A stretch of DNA of 64,000 nucleotides, taken from assembly GCF_014284255.1 (NCBI RefSeq), contig NZ_JACOFV010000010.1, positions 121,355 to 185,354 of the forward strand, written 5' to 3'. A program made the translations under genes and the position numbers. Under the pieces are notes generated by a model. It saw only the letters and a program-made list of their open reading frames with translations, had not been told where the DNA came from and did no database searches. Below are positions 18,943-26,973 of this stretch, in pieces; the stretch's first letter is position 1; each line of letters opens with the position of its first letter. The stretch is from Cognatundibacterium jejuense (GTDB lineage: Bacteria; Pseudomonadota; Gammaproteobacteria; Burkholderiales; Burkholderiaceae_D).

Positions 18943-19159
18943 ACTTGTTCCAAAGAAGGTGTGGACTAATGCCTACCGAAAAGAACGCTGCAGGATGAAC
19001 GGTGCGCATTTTTTTATAGTTGATGGGTAATCAACGTCAGACTTACAAGTTTGGATGACCTCACGTTTAGCGGGTATGTAACGCAATGTAGAGTAGCCTA
19101 TGATCTCATTAGTAAACTTATCAGTATGCCAGTTTGTCAGTTTGCAATCGTGGTGATGC

Positions 19160-19195
19160 AAAAAACAGCAGAAGCCAGATGGCTTCTGCTTTTAC
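19160..19195 (-). terminator. Intrinsic terminator of the catalase gene
   Basis: On the minus strand AGCAGAAGCC, loop ATCT, GGCTTCTGCT followed by GTTTTTT gives a perfect 10-bp hairpin with a T-run just after the catalase stop codon. Confidence 0.9.
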
Positions 19196-19215
19196 TAACA
19201 TTTAAAAATTTAAAA

Positions 19216-20676
19216 TTACGCTTTTGACGTCCGACGCTTTTCTATCGCGGCTCTGACACCTTGGCCATACGCCGGATCAGCCTGATCAAAGTGGGTAAGT
19301 TGGCGTTGCAAAATTTCTTCGCTGACTTGCGACAATGGACCTGCCAGATTATCAAATAAATTTTGCTTTTCTTGTGCTGGCAACAAACGGAAAAGATTGC
19401 CAGCCTGGGTGTAATCATCTTCCGTGCCACGACTATCATAGCGTCCAGCCACTCCAGATAATGCCCAGCCTTTATCACCATGGCCAAAGCCAGATGGATT
19501 GCTGCCTTGTGCTGTAACCGCTTCGTAATTCACCTCAGCACCACCATTGTGGATTGCCATGCTGCCGTCACGTTGCTGGTTATGAAAAGGGCAGCGTGGT
19601 GCATTCACAGGCAAGTGTTGGTGATTCGTACCCACACGGTACAACTGCGCATCGTGGTAACCAAACAAACGACCTTGCAACATCTTGTCTGGCGAATACC
19701 CCATGCCAGGTACCAGATTGGCTGGCGAAAATGCAGCTTGCTCTACTTCCGCATGGTAGTTTGCAGGGTTGCGATTGAGCTCCATAATGCCGACCGGAAT
19801 TAAAGGAAAATCTGAATGCGGCCAGATCTTCGTTAAGTCATACGGATTCCAACCAGTGCGGGCTTCCCATTCTTGTAATTGCTGTTCAGTCGCAACCTGA
19901 ATGCGTACTTCCCAACGCGGGAACTCTTTATTGGCAATGGCAGTAAACAAATCACGCTGCGCGTAATCCGGATCAGTTCCGGCCAGACGCGCAGCATCAG
20001 CAGCGGATAAATTTTTGATACCTTGTTGTGTACGTAAATGCCATTTGACGAATACACGTTCACCATCCGCATTGATCAGACTGTACGTGTGACTACCAAA
20101 GCCATCCATATGGCGATAGCCATCGGGAGTACCGCGATCAGAAAACAGCATGGTAACCTGATGCAAACTCTCTGGTGCCTTGCTCCAGAAATCAAACATC
20201 ATGTTTGGAGATTTCAAGTTCGTTTGTGGATCACGCTTTTGGGTATGAACAAAGTCCGGAAACTTGATCGGATCTTTGATGAAGAACATTGGCGTATTAT
20301 TGCCGACCAGATCCCAGTTGCCTTCCTCGGTATAAAACTTCATTGCAAAACCACGTGGGTCACGCTCAGTGTCGGCGCTACCGCGTTCGCCGCCGACCGT
20401 CGAGAAGCGAACAAACATTTCAGTTTGTTTGCCGATCTGATTAAATAATTTCGCCTTGGTGTATCGGCTAATGTCGTGGGTTACAGTGAAGGTACCGTAA
20501 GCGCCGGAACCTTTCGCATGCACAACGCGTTCAGGGATACGCTCACGATTGAAATGCTGCAACTTTTCAATCAGATGAAAATCTTGCAGCAACAAAGGCC
20601 CGCGAGGTCCTGCGCTCAGTGAGTTTTGGTTGTCTACAACATGAATGCCGGAAGCAGTGGTCAGTGTTGGTTTCAT
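19216..20676 (-). CDS. katA: Monofunctional haem catalase (small subunit, clade 3 type)
   Basis: This 486-residue enzyme disproportionates hydrogen peroxide. Key residues are visible: the distal His53 in VVHAKGSGAYG, Asn126 in VGNNTPMFF, and the proximal haem-ligand Tyr in RLFGYHDAQLYR near residue 336. The length and absence of a C-terminal flavodoxin-like domain fit the small-subunit clade. No signal peptide is present, so it is cytosolic. ATG 20676 has AAGGA upstream. The upstream gap to the AraC gene is AT-rich; I cannot confirm an OxyR site. Confidence 0.95.
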   Translation of the reverse strand: MKPTLTTASGIHVVDNQNSLSAGPRGPLLLQDFHLIEKLQHFNRERIPERVVHAKGSGAYGTFTVTHDISRYTKAKLFNQIGKQTEMFVRFSTVGGERGSADTERDPRGFAMKFYTEEGNWDLVGNNTPMFFIKDPIKFPDFVHTQKRDPQTNLKSPNMMFDFWSKAPESLHQVTMLFSDRGTPDGYRHMDGFGSHTYSLINADGERVFVKWHLRTQQGIKNLSAADAARLAGTDPDYAQRDLFTAIANKEFPRWEVRIQVATEQQLQEWEARTGWNPYDLTKIWPHSDFPLIPVGIMELNRNPANYHAEVEQAAFSPANLVPGMGYSPDKMLQGRLFGYHDAQLYRVGTNHQHLPVNAPRCPFHNQQRDGSMAIHNGGAEVNYEAVTAQGSNPSGFGHGDKGWALSGVAGRYDSRGTEDDYTQAGNLFRLLPAQEKQNLFDNLAGPLSQVSEEILQRQLTHFDQADPAYGQGVRAAIEKRRTSKA

Positions 20677-20787
20677 CGTTTTTTTCCTTTACCGTTATGT
20701 CATGGAGGAACTGCGCTTGGTATGGAAAAAAGTATAGGTTATGGGTGTGATTTATAAAAGCTAATTAATTTTATTCAATCAATAGTT

Positions 20788-20870
20788 AAAAACTAATCTG
20801 AAACAGCTTGAGGATAAACGAAGTCTATTTCAAGCTATCTGAATCAAGCTATCTGAAGCTGTTTCAGATT
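20788..20870 (-). terminator. Long inverted repeat with internal tandem repeat, likely terminator of the AraC-type gene
   Basis: AATCTGAAACAGCTT at 20795-20809 and AAGCTGTTTCAGATT at 20856-20870 are a perfect 15-bp inverted repeat. Between them a 14-base unit (CAAGCTATCTGAAT) is repeated twice in tandem at 20831-20858. On the minus strand the stem is followed by AGTTTTTAAC, so it can terminate transcription from the regulator gene that ends at 20898. Confidence 0.6.
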
Positions 20871-20897
20871 GACCATGGAAAAAAAAAGCAGAATCAA

Positions 20898-21752
20898 TTA
20901 CGCTTTTATAGCAATGTATATATCCGTCAATAACTCGGATGGTGGTGTTTCACGCGGGTTATTCAGATAATCTTCGTAAGGAGGCGCGTCGGCGATCTCG
21001 TAGCCGGAAGCAGGAAACCAGATACCGCAGAACCATTGATAGACGGGTTGCATTTCGGAATACGGCCCCTTATAGCGCAGAACCGCATATGTCCCACCTG
21101 CCAATTGTTTGCGAATAAGAGGTGACTCTACACTTTGTTCAGTCGGTACTTCTGGTGCGGTAATGCAGGCAAAAGAGCGTAATCGCGTTTCTTCGACAGC
21201 AGCCGGATCATCCATAAAAATACCTATCCAGCGGGTAGTAGGCGTGTACAGTTGACGCGAAGTGATACACGCATTGAGTGTATCAAACGCCTTGCTGATG
21301 CCCATATAAGAGCCCGTATGCGGTACGCAAATGAGCGATAGTTCGGTGGCGTTGCGGATTTCAACGGGAAACATTAAATCACTCCTTGTAGGTTGAAAAG
21401 ATAGCGAGGGAGAGTAACGTCCCTCTTTGCGAAAGCGTGCCGGTGGAATTCCATAGACCGCTGAAAAAATCCGTGTAAAGGATTGCAGATTCGGATAGCC
21501 GGACAATGCGCCAATTTCTTCTATTGGCGTGGTGGTACGCGCCAACAGTGTCGCTGCACGTTGCAAGCGCAGGCGCTTTACCGTTGCCACGACACTTTCA
21601 CCAAATACGCCTTGATATACTCGATGCCAATGATAGGGCGACATGCAGGCAATTTCTGCCAGCTTGTTTAAATCCAGCTCTTCGTCCAGATGTTCATGCA
21701 CATAGTTGGTGACACGTAACAACCGACGTTCATAACTTAAATAATCAGACAT
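20898..21752 (-). CDS. AraC-family regulator with GyrI-like effector domain
   Basis: The 284-residue protein has an N-terminal AraC-type double helix-turn-helix (LDLNKLAEIACMSPYHWHRV and later EIGALSGYPNLQSFTRIFSA) and a C-terminal GyrI-like small-molecule-binding domain (GTYAVLRYKGPYSEMQ, then YEIADAPPYEDYL). This Rob/SoxS-MarA-like layout is typical of regulators that sense hydrophobic compounds or drugs. It is divergent from the alpha/beta hydrolase gene, a possible target. Ligand unknown. Confidence 0.9.
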   Translation of the reverse strand: MSDYLSYERRLLRVTNYVHEHLDEELDLNKLAEIACMSPYHWHRVYQGVFGESVVATVKRLRLQRAATLLARTTTPIEEIGALSGYPNLQSFTRIFSAVYGIPPARFRKEGRYSPSLSFQPTRSDLMFPVEIRNATELSLICVPHTGSYMGISKAFDTLNACITSRQLYTPTTRWIGIFMDDPAAVEETRLRSFACITAPEVPTEQSVESPLIRKQLAGGTYAVLRYKGPYSEMQPVYQWFCGIWFPASGYEIADAPPYEDYLNNPRETPPSELLTDIYIAIKA

Positions 21753-21930
21753 CTCGCTATCCGTAAAAAGTTCTGCGCATAAGTTCTTGCAATATCAGCA
21801 CAATAACATGCAGTGATTTGACAAATCTTGCGGACTTTTAAGCACCTATCAACCATGATTTGCGCAAATATCCAGTCAGCAGTTGCCATGCATTCTATAA
21901 TCATGACTTCGATTTGATGAAGTGAAGTTC

Positions 21931-22905
21931 ATGTCTACCGCCGCCAAACCACGCAGTTTGAAAAAGAAACTGATTATTGTTCTCTTAATTATCTTGTCAT
22001 GCCTGATTGCTAGTGCCGTGATCGGCTTAGCACTGAGCTGGGCGCCGGATAAAACTGCAGACGAGTTAAGCGAACAATGGGCGCCAAGACCGTCGCAGTT
22101 TATCGATGTGAAAGGCTTATTCGTGCATGTGCGCGATGAGGGCTGGATTGAAGATCCTACACCAATTATATTGATACACGGCACGTCATCGAGCTTGCAT
22201 ACATGGGAAGGTTGGGCGAAAGAACTCAAAAAGCAGCACCGCGTGATCACCATGGATTTGCCGGGTTTTGGATTGACTGGTCCAAATCAGAGCAATGACT
22301 ATAGCAACGCCACTTACACGCAATTCATTCTTGATCTCATGGATGCGCTACACGTCCAACGTGCTATTTTGGGCGGAAATTCTTTGGGGGGCGAAATTGC
22401 CTGGGAAGTCGCCGTTGCAGCTCCAAATCGTGTCGAAAAATTGATACTCGTTGATGCTGCTGGCTATGCGTTCACACCGAAATCGATTCCCCTCGGTTTT
22501 CAGCTTGCCCGCATTCCTGAGATGTCCTGGCTAATGAATCATTGTCTGCCGCGTTCTATGATGGAAGAAAGTGTTAAAAACGTCTACGGTAACCCTGAAA
22601 AAGTTACGCCTGCTTTAGTTGATCGCTATGAAGCAATGACCCGTCGGGCAGGCAACCGTGAGGCTCTACGCCTTCGTTTAACGCAATTGAATGCGGGTAA
22701 AGATGCTGATCTGATTAAAACTATTCACGTACCAACCCTGATTTTATGGGGTGGTAAAGATCAATTAATTCCTCCAGAGAATGCAAGCTGGTTTCAGCGC
22801 GATATCGCGGGCAGTAAGTTGATTATGTTTGATGATCTGGGGCATGTACCACAAGAAGAAAACCCCGTTGTTACGCTGGCTGCAGTAAATATATTTTTGC
22901 AGTAA
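21931..22905 (+). CDS. Membrane-anchored alpha/beta hydrolase
   Basis: From ATG 21931 the protein has 324 residues. Residues 13-36 form an N-terminal membrane anchor, followed by a full alpha/beta-hydrolase domain: oxyanion HGTSSS near 83-88, nucleophile Ser151 in GGNSLGGE, an acid in LWGGKDQLIP, and catalytic His in DDLGHVPQEENP. An in-frame GTG at 21922 is an alternative start, but GAAG just before the ATG favours 21931. The substrate (ester, epoxide or other) is not readable. It is divergent from the AraC/GyrI gene. Confidence 0.88.
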   Translation: MSTAAKPRSLKKKLIIVLLIILSCLIASAVIGLALSWAPDKTADELSEQWAPRPSQFIDVKGLFVHVRDEGWIEDPTPIILIHGTSSSLHTWEGWAKELKKQHRVITMDLPGFGLTGPNQSNDYSNATYTQFILDLMDALHVQRAILGGNSLGGEIAWEVAVAAPNRVEKLILVDAAGYAFTPKSIPLGFQLARIPEMSWLMNHCLPRSMMEESVKNVYGNPEKVTPALVDRYEAMTRRAGNREALRLRLTQLNAGKDADLIKTIHVPTLILWGGKDQLIPPENASWFQRDIAGSKLIMFDDLGHVPQEENPVVTLAAVNIFLQ

Positions 22906-22914
22906 ATAATTGTT

Positions 22915-22954
22915 GAGAAATAGGATGAGAGAAATAGGATGAGAGAAATAGGAG
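22915..22954 (+). repeat. Three tandem copies of a 14-bp unit before the cytochrome c gene
   Basis: GAGAAATAGGATGA is repeated at 22915-22928 and 22929-22942 and in part at 22943-22954, where the last copy ends GGAG and supplies the ribosome site. Every unit carries its own TAGGA and ATGA, so copy number would change the translation-initiation context. Confidence 0.8.
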
Positions 22955-22959
22955 TAGTG

Positions 22960-23304
22960 ATGAAAAATTTGCAGAAAATTTCTTTATATTTTTTCGCTTT
23001 GTCGCTAAGTATTCCGTTCGGCAGTCATCTCGCTCACGCACAAAGCGTGGACGAACAAGGGAAGAAATTATTCACACAAAAAGCCGTGCCAGCTTGTGCT
23101 TACTGCCATAGCCTTAAGCATGCCGATTCGATGGCAGAAAGTGGTCCTGACCTCGATAGTTTAAAGCCAGATGCGGCAACAATAGAAAACGCTATCCGCC
23201 ACGGCAAAGGTGAAATGCCAACGATCACAGGTTTGAGTGATGAAGAGATTAAAGTGTTGGTGAAGTATTTGCAGAACGTTGCAGGTCAAGCGGACAAGAA
23301 ATAA
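22960..23304 (+). CDS. Small periplasmic c-type cytochrome
   Basis: From ATG 22960 (AGGAG five bases upstream) this is a 114-residue protein with a signal peptide ending in HAQ-like AHA. A single haem-binding site CAYCHS follows; the distal Met ligand is probably in GEMPTITGLSDEEI. It fits class I cytochrome c electron carriers, often sulfite- or alcohol-dehydrogenase partners, but none is adjacent. The start upstream at 22939 would include part of the tandem repeat and is less likely. The gap from the hydrolase stop is short (about 50 bases), so co-transcription is possible. Confidence 0.88.
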   Translation: MKNLQKISLYFFALSLSIPFGSHLAHAQSVDEQGKKLFTQKAVPACAYCHSLKHADSMAESGPDLDSLKPDAATIENAIRHGKGEMPTITGLSDEEIKVLVKYLQNVAGQADKK

Positions 23305-23331
23305 AAAAGCCCACCAAAAACTTGGTGGGCG
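23302..23331 (-). terminator. Intrinsic terminator reading leftward
   Basis: GCCCACCAA and TTGGTGGGC form a strong stem. The T-run (TTTTTTAT) is present only on the minus strand, so it stops leftward transcripts coming from the hairpin-repeat region or the cold-shock gene. Without a T-run on the plus strand it is a poor terminator for the cytochrome gene. Confidence 0.75.
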
Positions 23332-23354
23332 ATACATTCATTGCAACGACTCGT

Positions 23355-23383
23355 CAACAACCCATGCTATCTGCGTGGTGCCA
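23355..23383 (+). repeat. Hairpin repeat, copy 1
   Basis: This 29-base copy is identical to copy 3. Its core at 23362-23378 is CCATGC, loop TATCT, GCGTGG, a 6-bp stem with one U-G pair if read as plus-strand RNA. Confidence 0.75.
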
Positions 23384-23399
23384 TCAACTAGAGCAATGC

Positions 23400-23416
23400 C
23401 CGTGCTATCTGCGCGG
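23400..23416 (+). repeat. Hairpin repeat, copy 2
   Basis: Core CCGTGC, loop TATCT, GCGCGG. Relative to copy 1 an A-U pair has become G-C in the third stem position: both sides changed and pairing is kept. Confidence 0.7.
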
Positions 23417-23612
23417 TGCTTGCGGGGTGAGTCGCCTATTCCTGTCTGTGTCAGCTTTATGCAGATGACAGAGTTAAAACGAATGTGAACTTTCACAAAT
23501 CCTTCAGAGCAAAACCTCGTTGAATTCTATGCAGCGAATGCCGCAATGGATTTCAATAGTCTTTGATGAAAGGATGCATGATGAAACATCTGACATCCAT
23601 TACACCATTTTC

Positions 23613-23641
23613 CAACAACCCATGCTATCTGCGTGGTGCCA
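23613..23641 (+). repeat. Hairpin repeat, copy 3
   Basis: Identical to copy 1 over 29 bases, with the hairpin core at 23620-23636. The next bases (ACTGGCCGGT) resemble those after copy 4 (ACCAGGCCGGT). Confidence 0.75.
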
Positions 23642-23740
23642 CTGGCCGGTGAGAATGGATGATGCATCAGTAATCCGCGTGAGAGCGTTTTAGTGACATG
23701 TGAAAGTTTGTCGCAAAGATGAAGATTGTTCACCAGATAC

Positions 23741-23757
23741 CTATGCTATCTGCATAG
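23741..23757 (+). repeat. Hairpin repeat, copy 4
   Basis: Core CTATGC, loop TATCT, GCATAG: a perfect 6-bp stem. Relative to copy 1 the second pair is U-A instead of C-G and the fourth is U-A instead of U-G, again compensatory. Confidence 0.7.
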
Positions 23758-23877
23758 TGCACCAGGCCGGTATTTCAGAACAATCAGAGCATCGATACGA
23801 CGAAAACGGTACAGCGAACAACGAATTTCAATTTCAACAAATTAAGGCGGAAAATTCAGCCAGTTGAAAAAATAAAA

Positions 23878-24090
23878 TTACGCGATCACTTGGATGTTAC
23901 TTGCTTTGTCGCCTTTAGGACCAGAAGTGCGTTCGAAAGATACGCGCTGGTTTTCGCTCAGGCTTTTGAAGCCGTTGGATTGAATGTCCTGAAAGTGCGC
24001 GAACAAATCTGCACCACCTGCGTCTGGAGCGATAAAGCCGAAGCCTTTAGCATCATTGAACCATTTAACGATTCCTGTTTGAGTACTCAT
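23878..24090 (-). CDS. Cold-shock protein (CspA family)
   Basis: From ATG 24090 (AAGGA seven bases upstream) this is a 70-residue single cold-shock domain with both nucleic-acid-binding motifs: KGFGFIAPD (RNP1) and DLFAHF (RNP2). It binds single-stranded RNA or DNA as an RNA chaperone in the cytosol. The long upstream open frame is the leader, not protein. A good sigma-70 promoter lies about 165-195 bases upstream, giving a leader of about 157 nt, similar to the long cspA leaders of enteric bacteria that respond to cold. Confidence 0.95.
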   Translation of the reverse strand: MSTQTGIVKWFNDAKGFGFIAPDAGGADLFAHFQDIQSNGFKSLSENQRVSFERTSGPKGDKASNIQVIA

Positions 24091-24254
24091 ATTATTTTCC
24101 TTTTTATTATCTGGCTCAGACGAAATTGTCCGAATGCCTGTGGGCACTTGAAACCAAGGAATAAAACCGGAGGAGAAAAAACAGAACAGCCAGAGGATAC
24201 AGCTATGCGGAATTGGGACCAACAATATAACGACTTGATGCAAGTACAGCCCGA

Positions 24255-24283
24255 AATATACACACAAATTCTGTATGTGCCAA
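24255..24283 (-). promoter_or_regulatory. Sigma-70 promoter of the cold-shock gene
   Basis: On the minus strand TTGGCA, 17 bases, TATATT. The expected transcription start near 24248 leaves a leader of about 157 nt before ATG 24090. Confidence 0.7.
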
Positions 24284-24329
24284 GCTTTAATTTGCTTAAA
24301 AAGTCAGCATGTGTCTTTTTGTCCGCGTA

Positions 24330-24353
24330 ATCGACGTTTTTAAAAACATCGAT
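24330..24353. promoter_or_regulatory. 24-bp near-perfect inverted repeat upstream of the cold-shock promoter
   Basis: ATCGACGTTTTT and AAAAACATCGAT pair at 11 of 12 positions around a central TA step, about 50 bases upstream of the -35 box. It could be a regulator site or a symmetric UP-like element; no family is assigned. Confidence 0.4.
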
Positions 24354-24489
24354 TTTCATAGCTAAAAACAGCGATTTTTTTGAGGCGAAATAGAGAATAA
24401 AAAATTTTTAAGAAGATTAAAAAATATCCATCGTATATCCATTCCATTAGCAAACCAACTGAAAAGCCAACTGAAAAACCAAGTGCAAA

Positions 24490-24903
24490 TCAATCCAGAT
24501 TTTTTTCACGTCCGCGATGTTGAGTACCGATACCCGACGTAATAAAAAGCAATGTCGTCGGAACATCAATATCAGCGGTATGCCAGACTAAAGGCGGATT
24601 AACGAGATATTCTCCTGTACGCAAGATCACTTGTTTGACTTCACCGTCCGGAAATTCCTGGTAAAAGGTAACCTGTCCCGCTGTACACAGCACCATTTCG
24701 TTGCCTTGGGGATGCATTTCCCATGAGTCCCAGGAACGATCCGAGGTATGCATGGAAACCAGTCTGCCTTCCGCACCGTCAGCCAGATGGCGATTCACGT
24801 AAGCTTCATACCATTGCATATTTCCTGTGAATGCAGGTTCGATTTCTACGTTAGCACCTAAACCTAAATGTGCGGGAAATTGCGATAGGGGTGTACCGTT
24901 CAT
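24490..24903 (-). CDS. Cupin-domain protein
   Basis: From ATG 24903 (GGAGG four bases upstream) the protein has 137 residues and one cupin barrel: SWDSWEMHPQGNEMVLCTAG holds the first cupin motif with a metal-binding His and Glu, and GEYLVNPPLVWHTADI holds the second with its His. Cupins range from isomerases to small-molecule sensors; the function here is unknown. An alternative ATG at 24930 would overlap the upstream gene and lacks this ribosome site. It follows the 105-residue gene by 19 bases and is probably in the same transcript. Confidence 0.82.
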   Translation of the reverse strand: MNGTPLSQFPAHLGLGANVEIEPAFTGNMQWYEAYVNRHLADGAEGRLVSMHTSDRSWDSWEMHPQGNEMVLCTAGQVTFYQEFPDGEVKQVILRTGEYLVNPPLVWHTADIDVPTTLLFITSGIGTQHRGREKNLD

Positions 24904-24922
24904 CATTCCTCCGATGCAGTTT

Positions 24923-25240
24923 TTATGCAAATCCTAATAGTTCGGGAACCGCTGACAAAATAGAATTAACTGTCGCCGCCACCGCATTGTTGGCATCAGC
25001 AAAGCCGATACCTTCATAACCAATCAGCACATTTTGCAATGCTGCTTTTTGTTGTGCGACTAAATGACTGACTTCATCAGCACTCATGCTGTTTTGGTTT
25101 TCTTGTACATATTCCGCAATCCCAACCAGTGCCGAAATTTGCGCAGTTGCACCGGAACTTGCAGTAGCCCAAGCCGAACCTAAAGCCTCCTTACCAGCTA
25201 CTACAGCAGCATCACGTACCGTGTTCCAATCTGTTGCCAT
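24923..25240 (-). CDS. Uncharacterised 105-residue Ala-rich helical protein
   Basis: I do not recognise this protein. It is 105 residues, lacks cysteine, and is mostly predicted helix with alanine-rich segments (VVAGKEALGSAWATASSG) and a hydrophobic C-terminus (VNSILSAVPELLGFA). There is no classical signal peptide. GGAG lies seven bases before ATG 25240, so it is probably translated. It sits between a lipoprotein gene (about 55 bases upstream) and the cupin gene (19 bases downstream). A structural or secreted small protein is possible but not shown. Confidence 0.7.
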   Translation of the reverse strand: MATDWNTVRDAAVVAGKEALGSAWATASSGATAQISALVGIAEYVQENQNSMSADEVSHLVAQQKAALQNVLIGYEGIGFADANNAVAATVNSILSAVPELLGFA

Positions 25241-25296
25241 TTTTTATCTCCAATTGAATCAAAAAGCGCCCAGCCTCTTTGTAGCTTATTTGTATC

Positions 25297-25776
<480 letters not shown>

Positions 25777-25875
25777 ATTTTTTCTCAAATGGATTCAGTG
25801 ACGATTGATAAACAGTGGATGAAACTAGTGAAGCACAATAAAAAAACGAGCTTCGTTTAGTGTTTTCTTTGCATA

Positions 25876-26418
25876 TCAATCACAGGCATCGATATGGTCA
25901 AATTTTTCGGCGCGTGTCCAGCCCATTGCACCTTTACTGTTCCGTACTAACTTCCACCAATTCATCACATTTTCTTGTGCATCATCGCGCGGCATAGTTC
26001 GCAGACTTTCACCGCTTATATAAGCTTTACCTTGATACCAAAATAAAAAATAACCTTCACCCAAAGGTGTCAGCAGGTAAACGACATCGCCTGCATGTAG
26101 CTTAAGTTGCGGGGCATGACTACCTTTAATAAAGCCATCATCAACAGTTCTATTTATCTTTAACACACCAGGCTTTTCGGTGACCACGACACCAGTTAAA
26201 CCTTCCACTTGTTCGCCCCGTTGGACGCTAAAGGTAACGGGTGATTTGTCATCGCGTTGTGAATGAACAGGTACCTCATCATTTGCTGTCCAGTCGCGAT
26301 ATGTGCAGCATTCAAACGGACATACGCCCCAATTTTCGTAATTTGCTGGTGGTTTTTCCTGCGCGCTTACTGTCATCGTCAGCAGCGTTAAAAACATGAC
26401 TGAAAATAGTTTTTGCAT
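25876..26418 (-). CDS. Exported protein with Cys-rich motif and SH3-like domain
   Basis: The 180-residue protein has a signal peptide (MQKLFSVMFLTLLTMTVSAQ), then WGVCPFECCTYRDWTA, a compact three-cysteine motif, and a beta-rich region (FSVQRGEQVEGLTGVVVTEK ... LHAGDVVYLLTPLGEGYFLF) followed by WWKLVRNSKGAMGWTRAEKF, which looks like an SH3b-type wall-binding fold. It is presumably periplasmic. No enzymatic motif is seen. The ribosome site before ATG 26418 is weak. It is the first of a leftward run of small exported or unknown genes. Confidence 0.7.
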   Translation of the reverse strand: MQKLFSVMFLTLLTMTVSAQEKPPANYENWGVCPFECCTYRDWTANDEVPVHSQRDDKSPVTFSVQRGEQVEGLTGVVVTEKPGVLKINRTVDDGFIKGSHAPQLKLHAGDVVYLLTPLGEGYFLFWYQGKAYISGESLRTMPRDDAQENVMNWWKLVRNSKGAMGWTRAEKFDHIDACD

Positions 26419-26620
26419 GATTTTTTATTGAGGTTGAATAAGCAATACCACACCTTAAAATGCTTTCAAATTAATGGCAATATGTAAATTTATCGGGAAT
26501 TATAGTATGGCGCGACCACGCCTTGTATGACGGGTGAAATCCGTGTGGTGATTGAGTCTGCTGAGATGAGGCGGACTGTATCCGCCCGAGGTGGTTTGCT
26601 AACCAAGACTGATCGTGAAC

Positions 26621-26800
26621 TTAATGAACGACGTTTTCTTCCGTATTTTCTTCTGATACCGGGACAAATGGCCCTTGCATTTGCATTTTTCGGTAGCGTT
26701 CACCATTTTTTCCGCCATAGGCTTTGATATGCAAAAAAACACCTATGACGACGGAGGATACAAAAATGATTAATGCTGTTGTGCTGGATAGGTAGTCCAT
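26621..26800 (-). CDS. Small membrane protein, 59 residues
   Basis: The frame from ATG 26800 to TAA 26621 encodes 59 residues: a short polar start, one transmembrane helix (ALIIFVSSVVIGVFLHIKAY), then a charged tail with GGKNGERYRKMQMQGPFVPV and an acidic end. The clean single-helix topology with positive residues after the helix suggests a real gene rather than a shadow. GAAG directly precedes the ATG, a weak ribosome site. A frame on the opposite strand (26527-26727) has no such features. Function unknown. Confidence 0.55.
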   Translation of the reverse strand: MDYLSSTTALIIFVSSVVIGVFLHIKAYGGKNGERYRKMQMQGPFVPVSEENTEENVVH

Positions 26801-26973
26801 CTTCGTCTCACAAAATTATCGTTGTAGAAATTGAGAATAGGCTTTTTTTCTTAAAAATGCTAGTTTTGTATATTTTGTATAATGAGAGAAGCGCACACAG
26901 TGATTGTGCTTGCTGAGAATTGGGCGGACATCCGCACAACTCTCTTAATGCTTAAACCTAATAATCACACGCC

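Larger units (their letters stand above)
23305..23877. other. Intergenic region carrying a hairpin-repeat array
   Basis: This 570-base region lies between the cytochrome c gene and the end of the leftward cold-shock gene. It holds a leftward terminator at its left end and four copies of a hairpin repeat (separate entries). No coding frame looks real. Confidence 0.7.
24091..24489. other. Leader and promoter region of the cold-shock gene
   Basis: About 400 bases between the cold-shock gene and the cupin gene. It contains the cold-shock promoter at 24255-24283, its likely mRNA leader (about 24091-24248), a 24-base inverted repeat upstream of the promoter (24330-24353), and an AT-rich stretch after that. 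I see no additional gene. Confidence 0.6.

Noticed and set aside
23527..23733. Leftward 68-codon frame in the hairpin-repeat region
   Set aside because: Composition is unlike the neighbours, there is no ribosome site, and it runs through one of the repeat copies.
23355..23757. CRISPR array
   Set aside because: Repeat units are only 17-29 bases, spacing is irregular (about 38, 220 and 121 bases) and no cas genes are present.
26527..26727. Rightward 66-codon frame
   Set aside because: No ribosome site, and it lies opposite the better-looking 59-residue membrane-protein gene.
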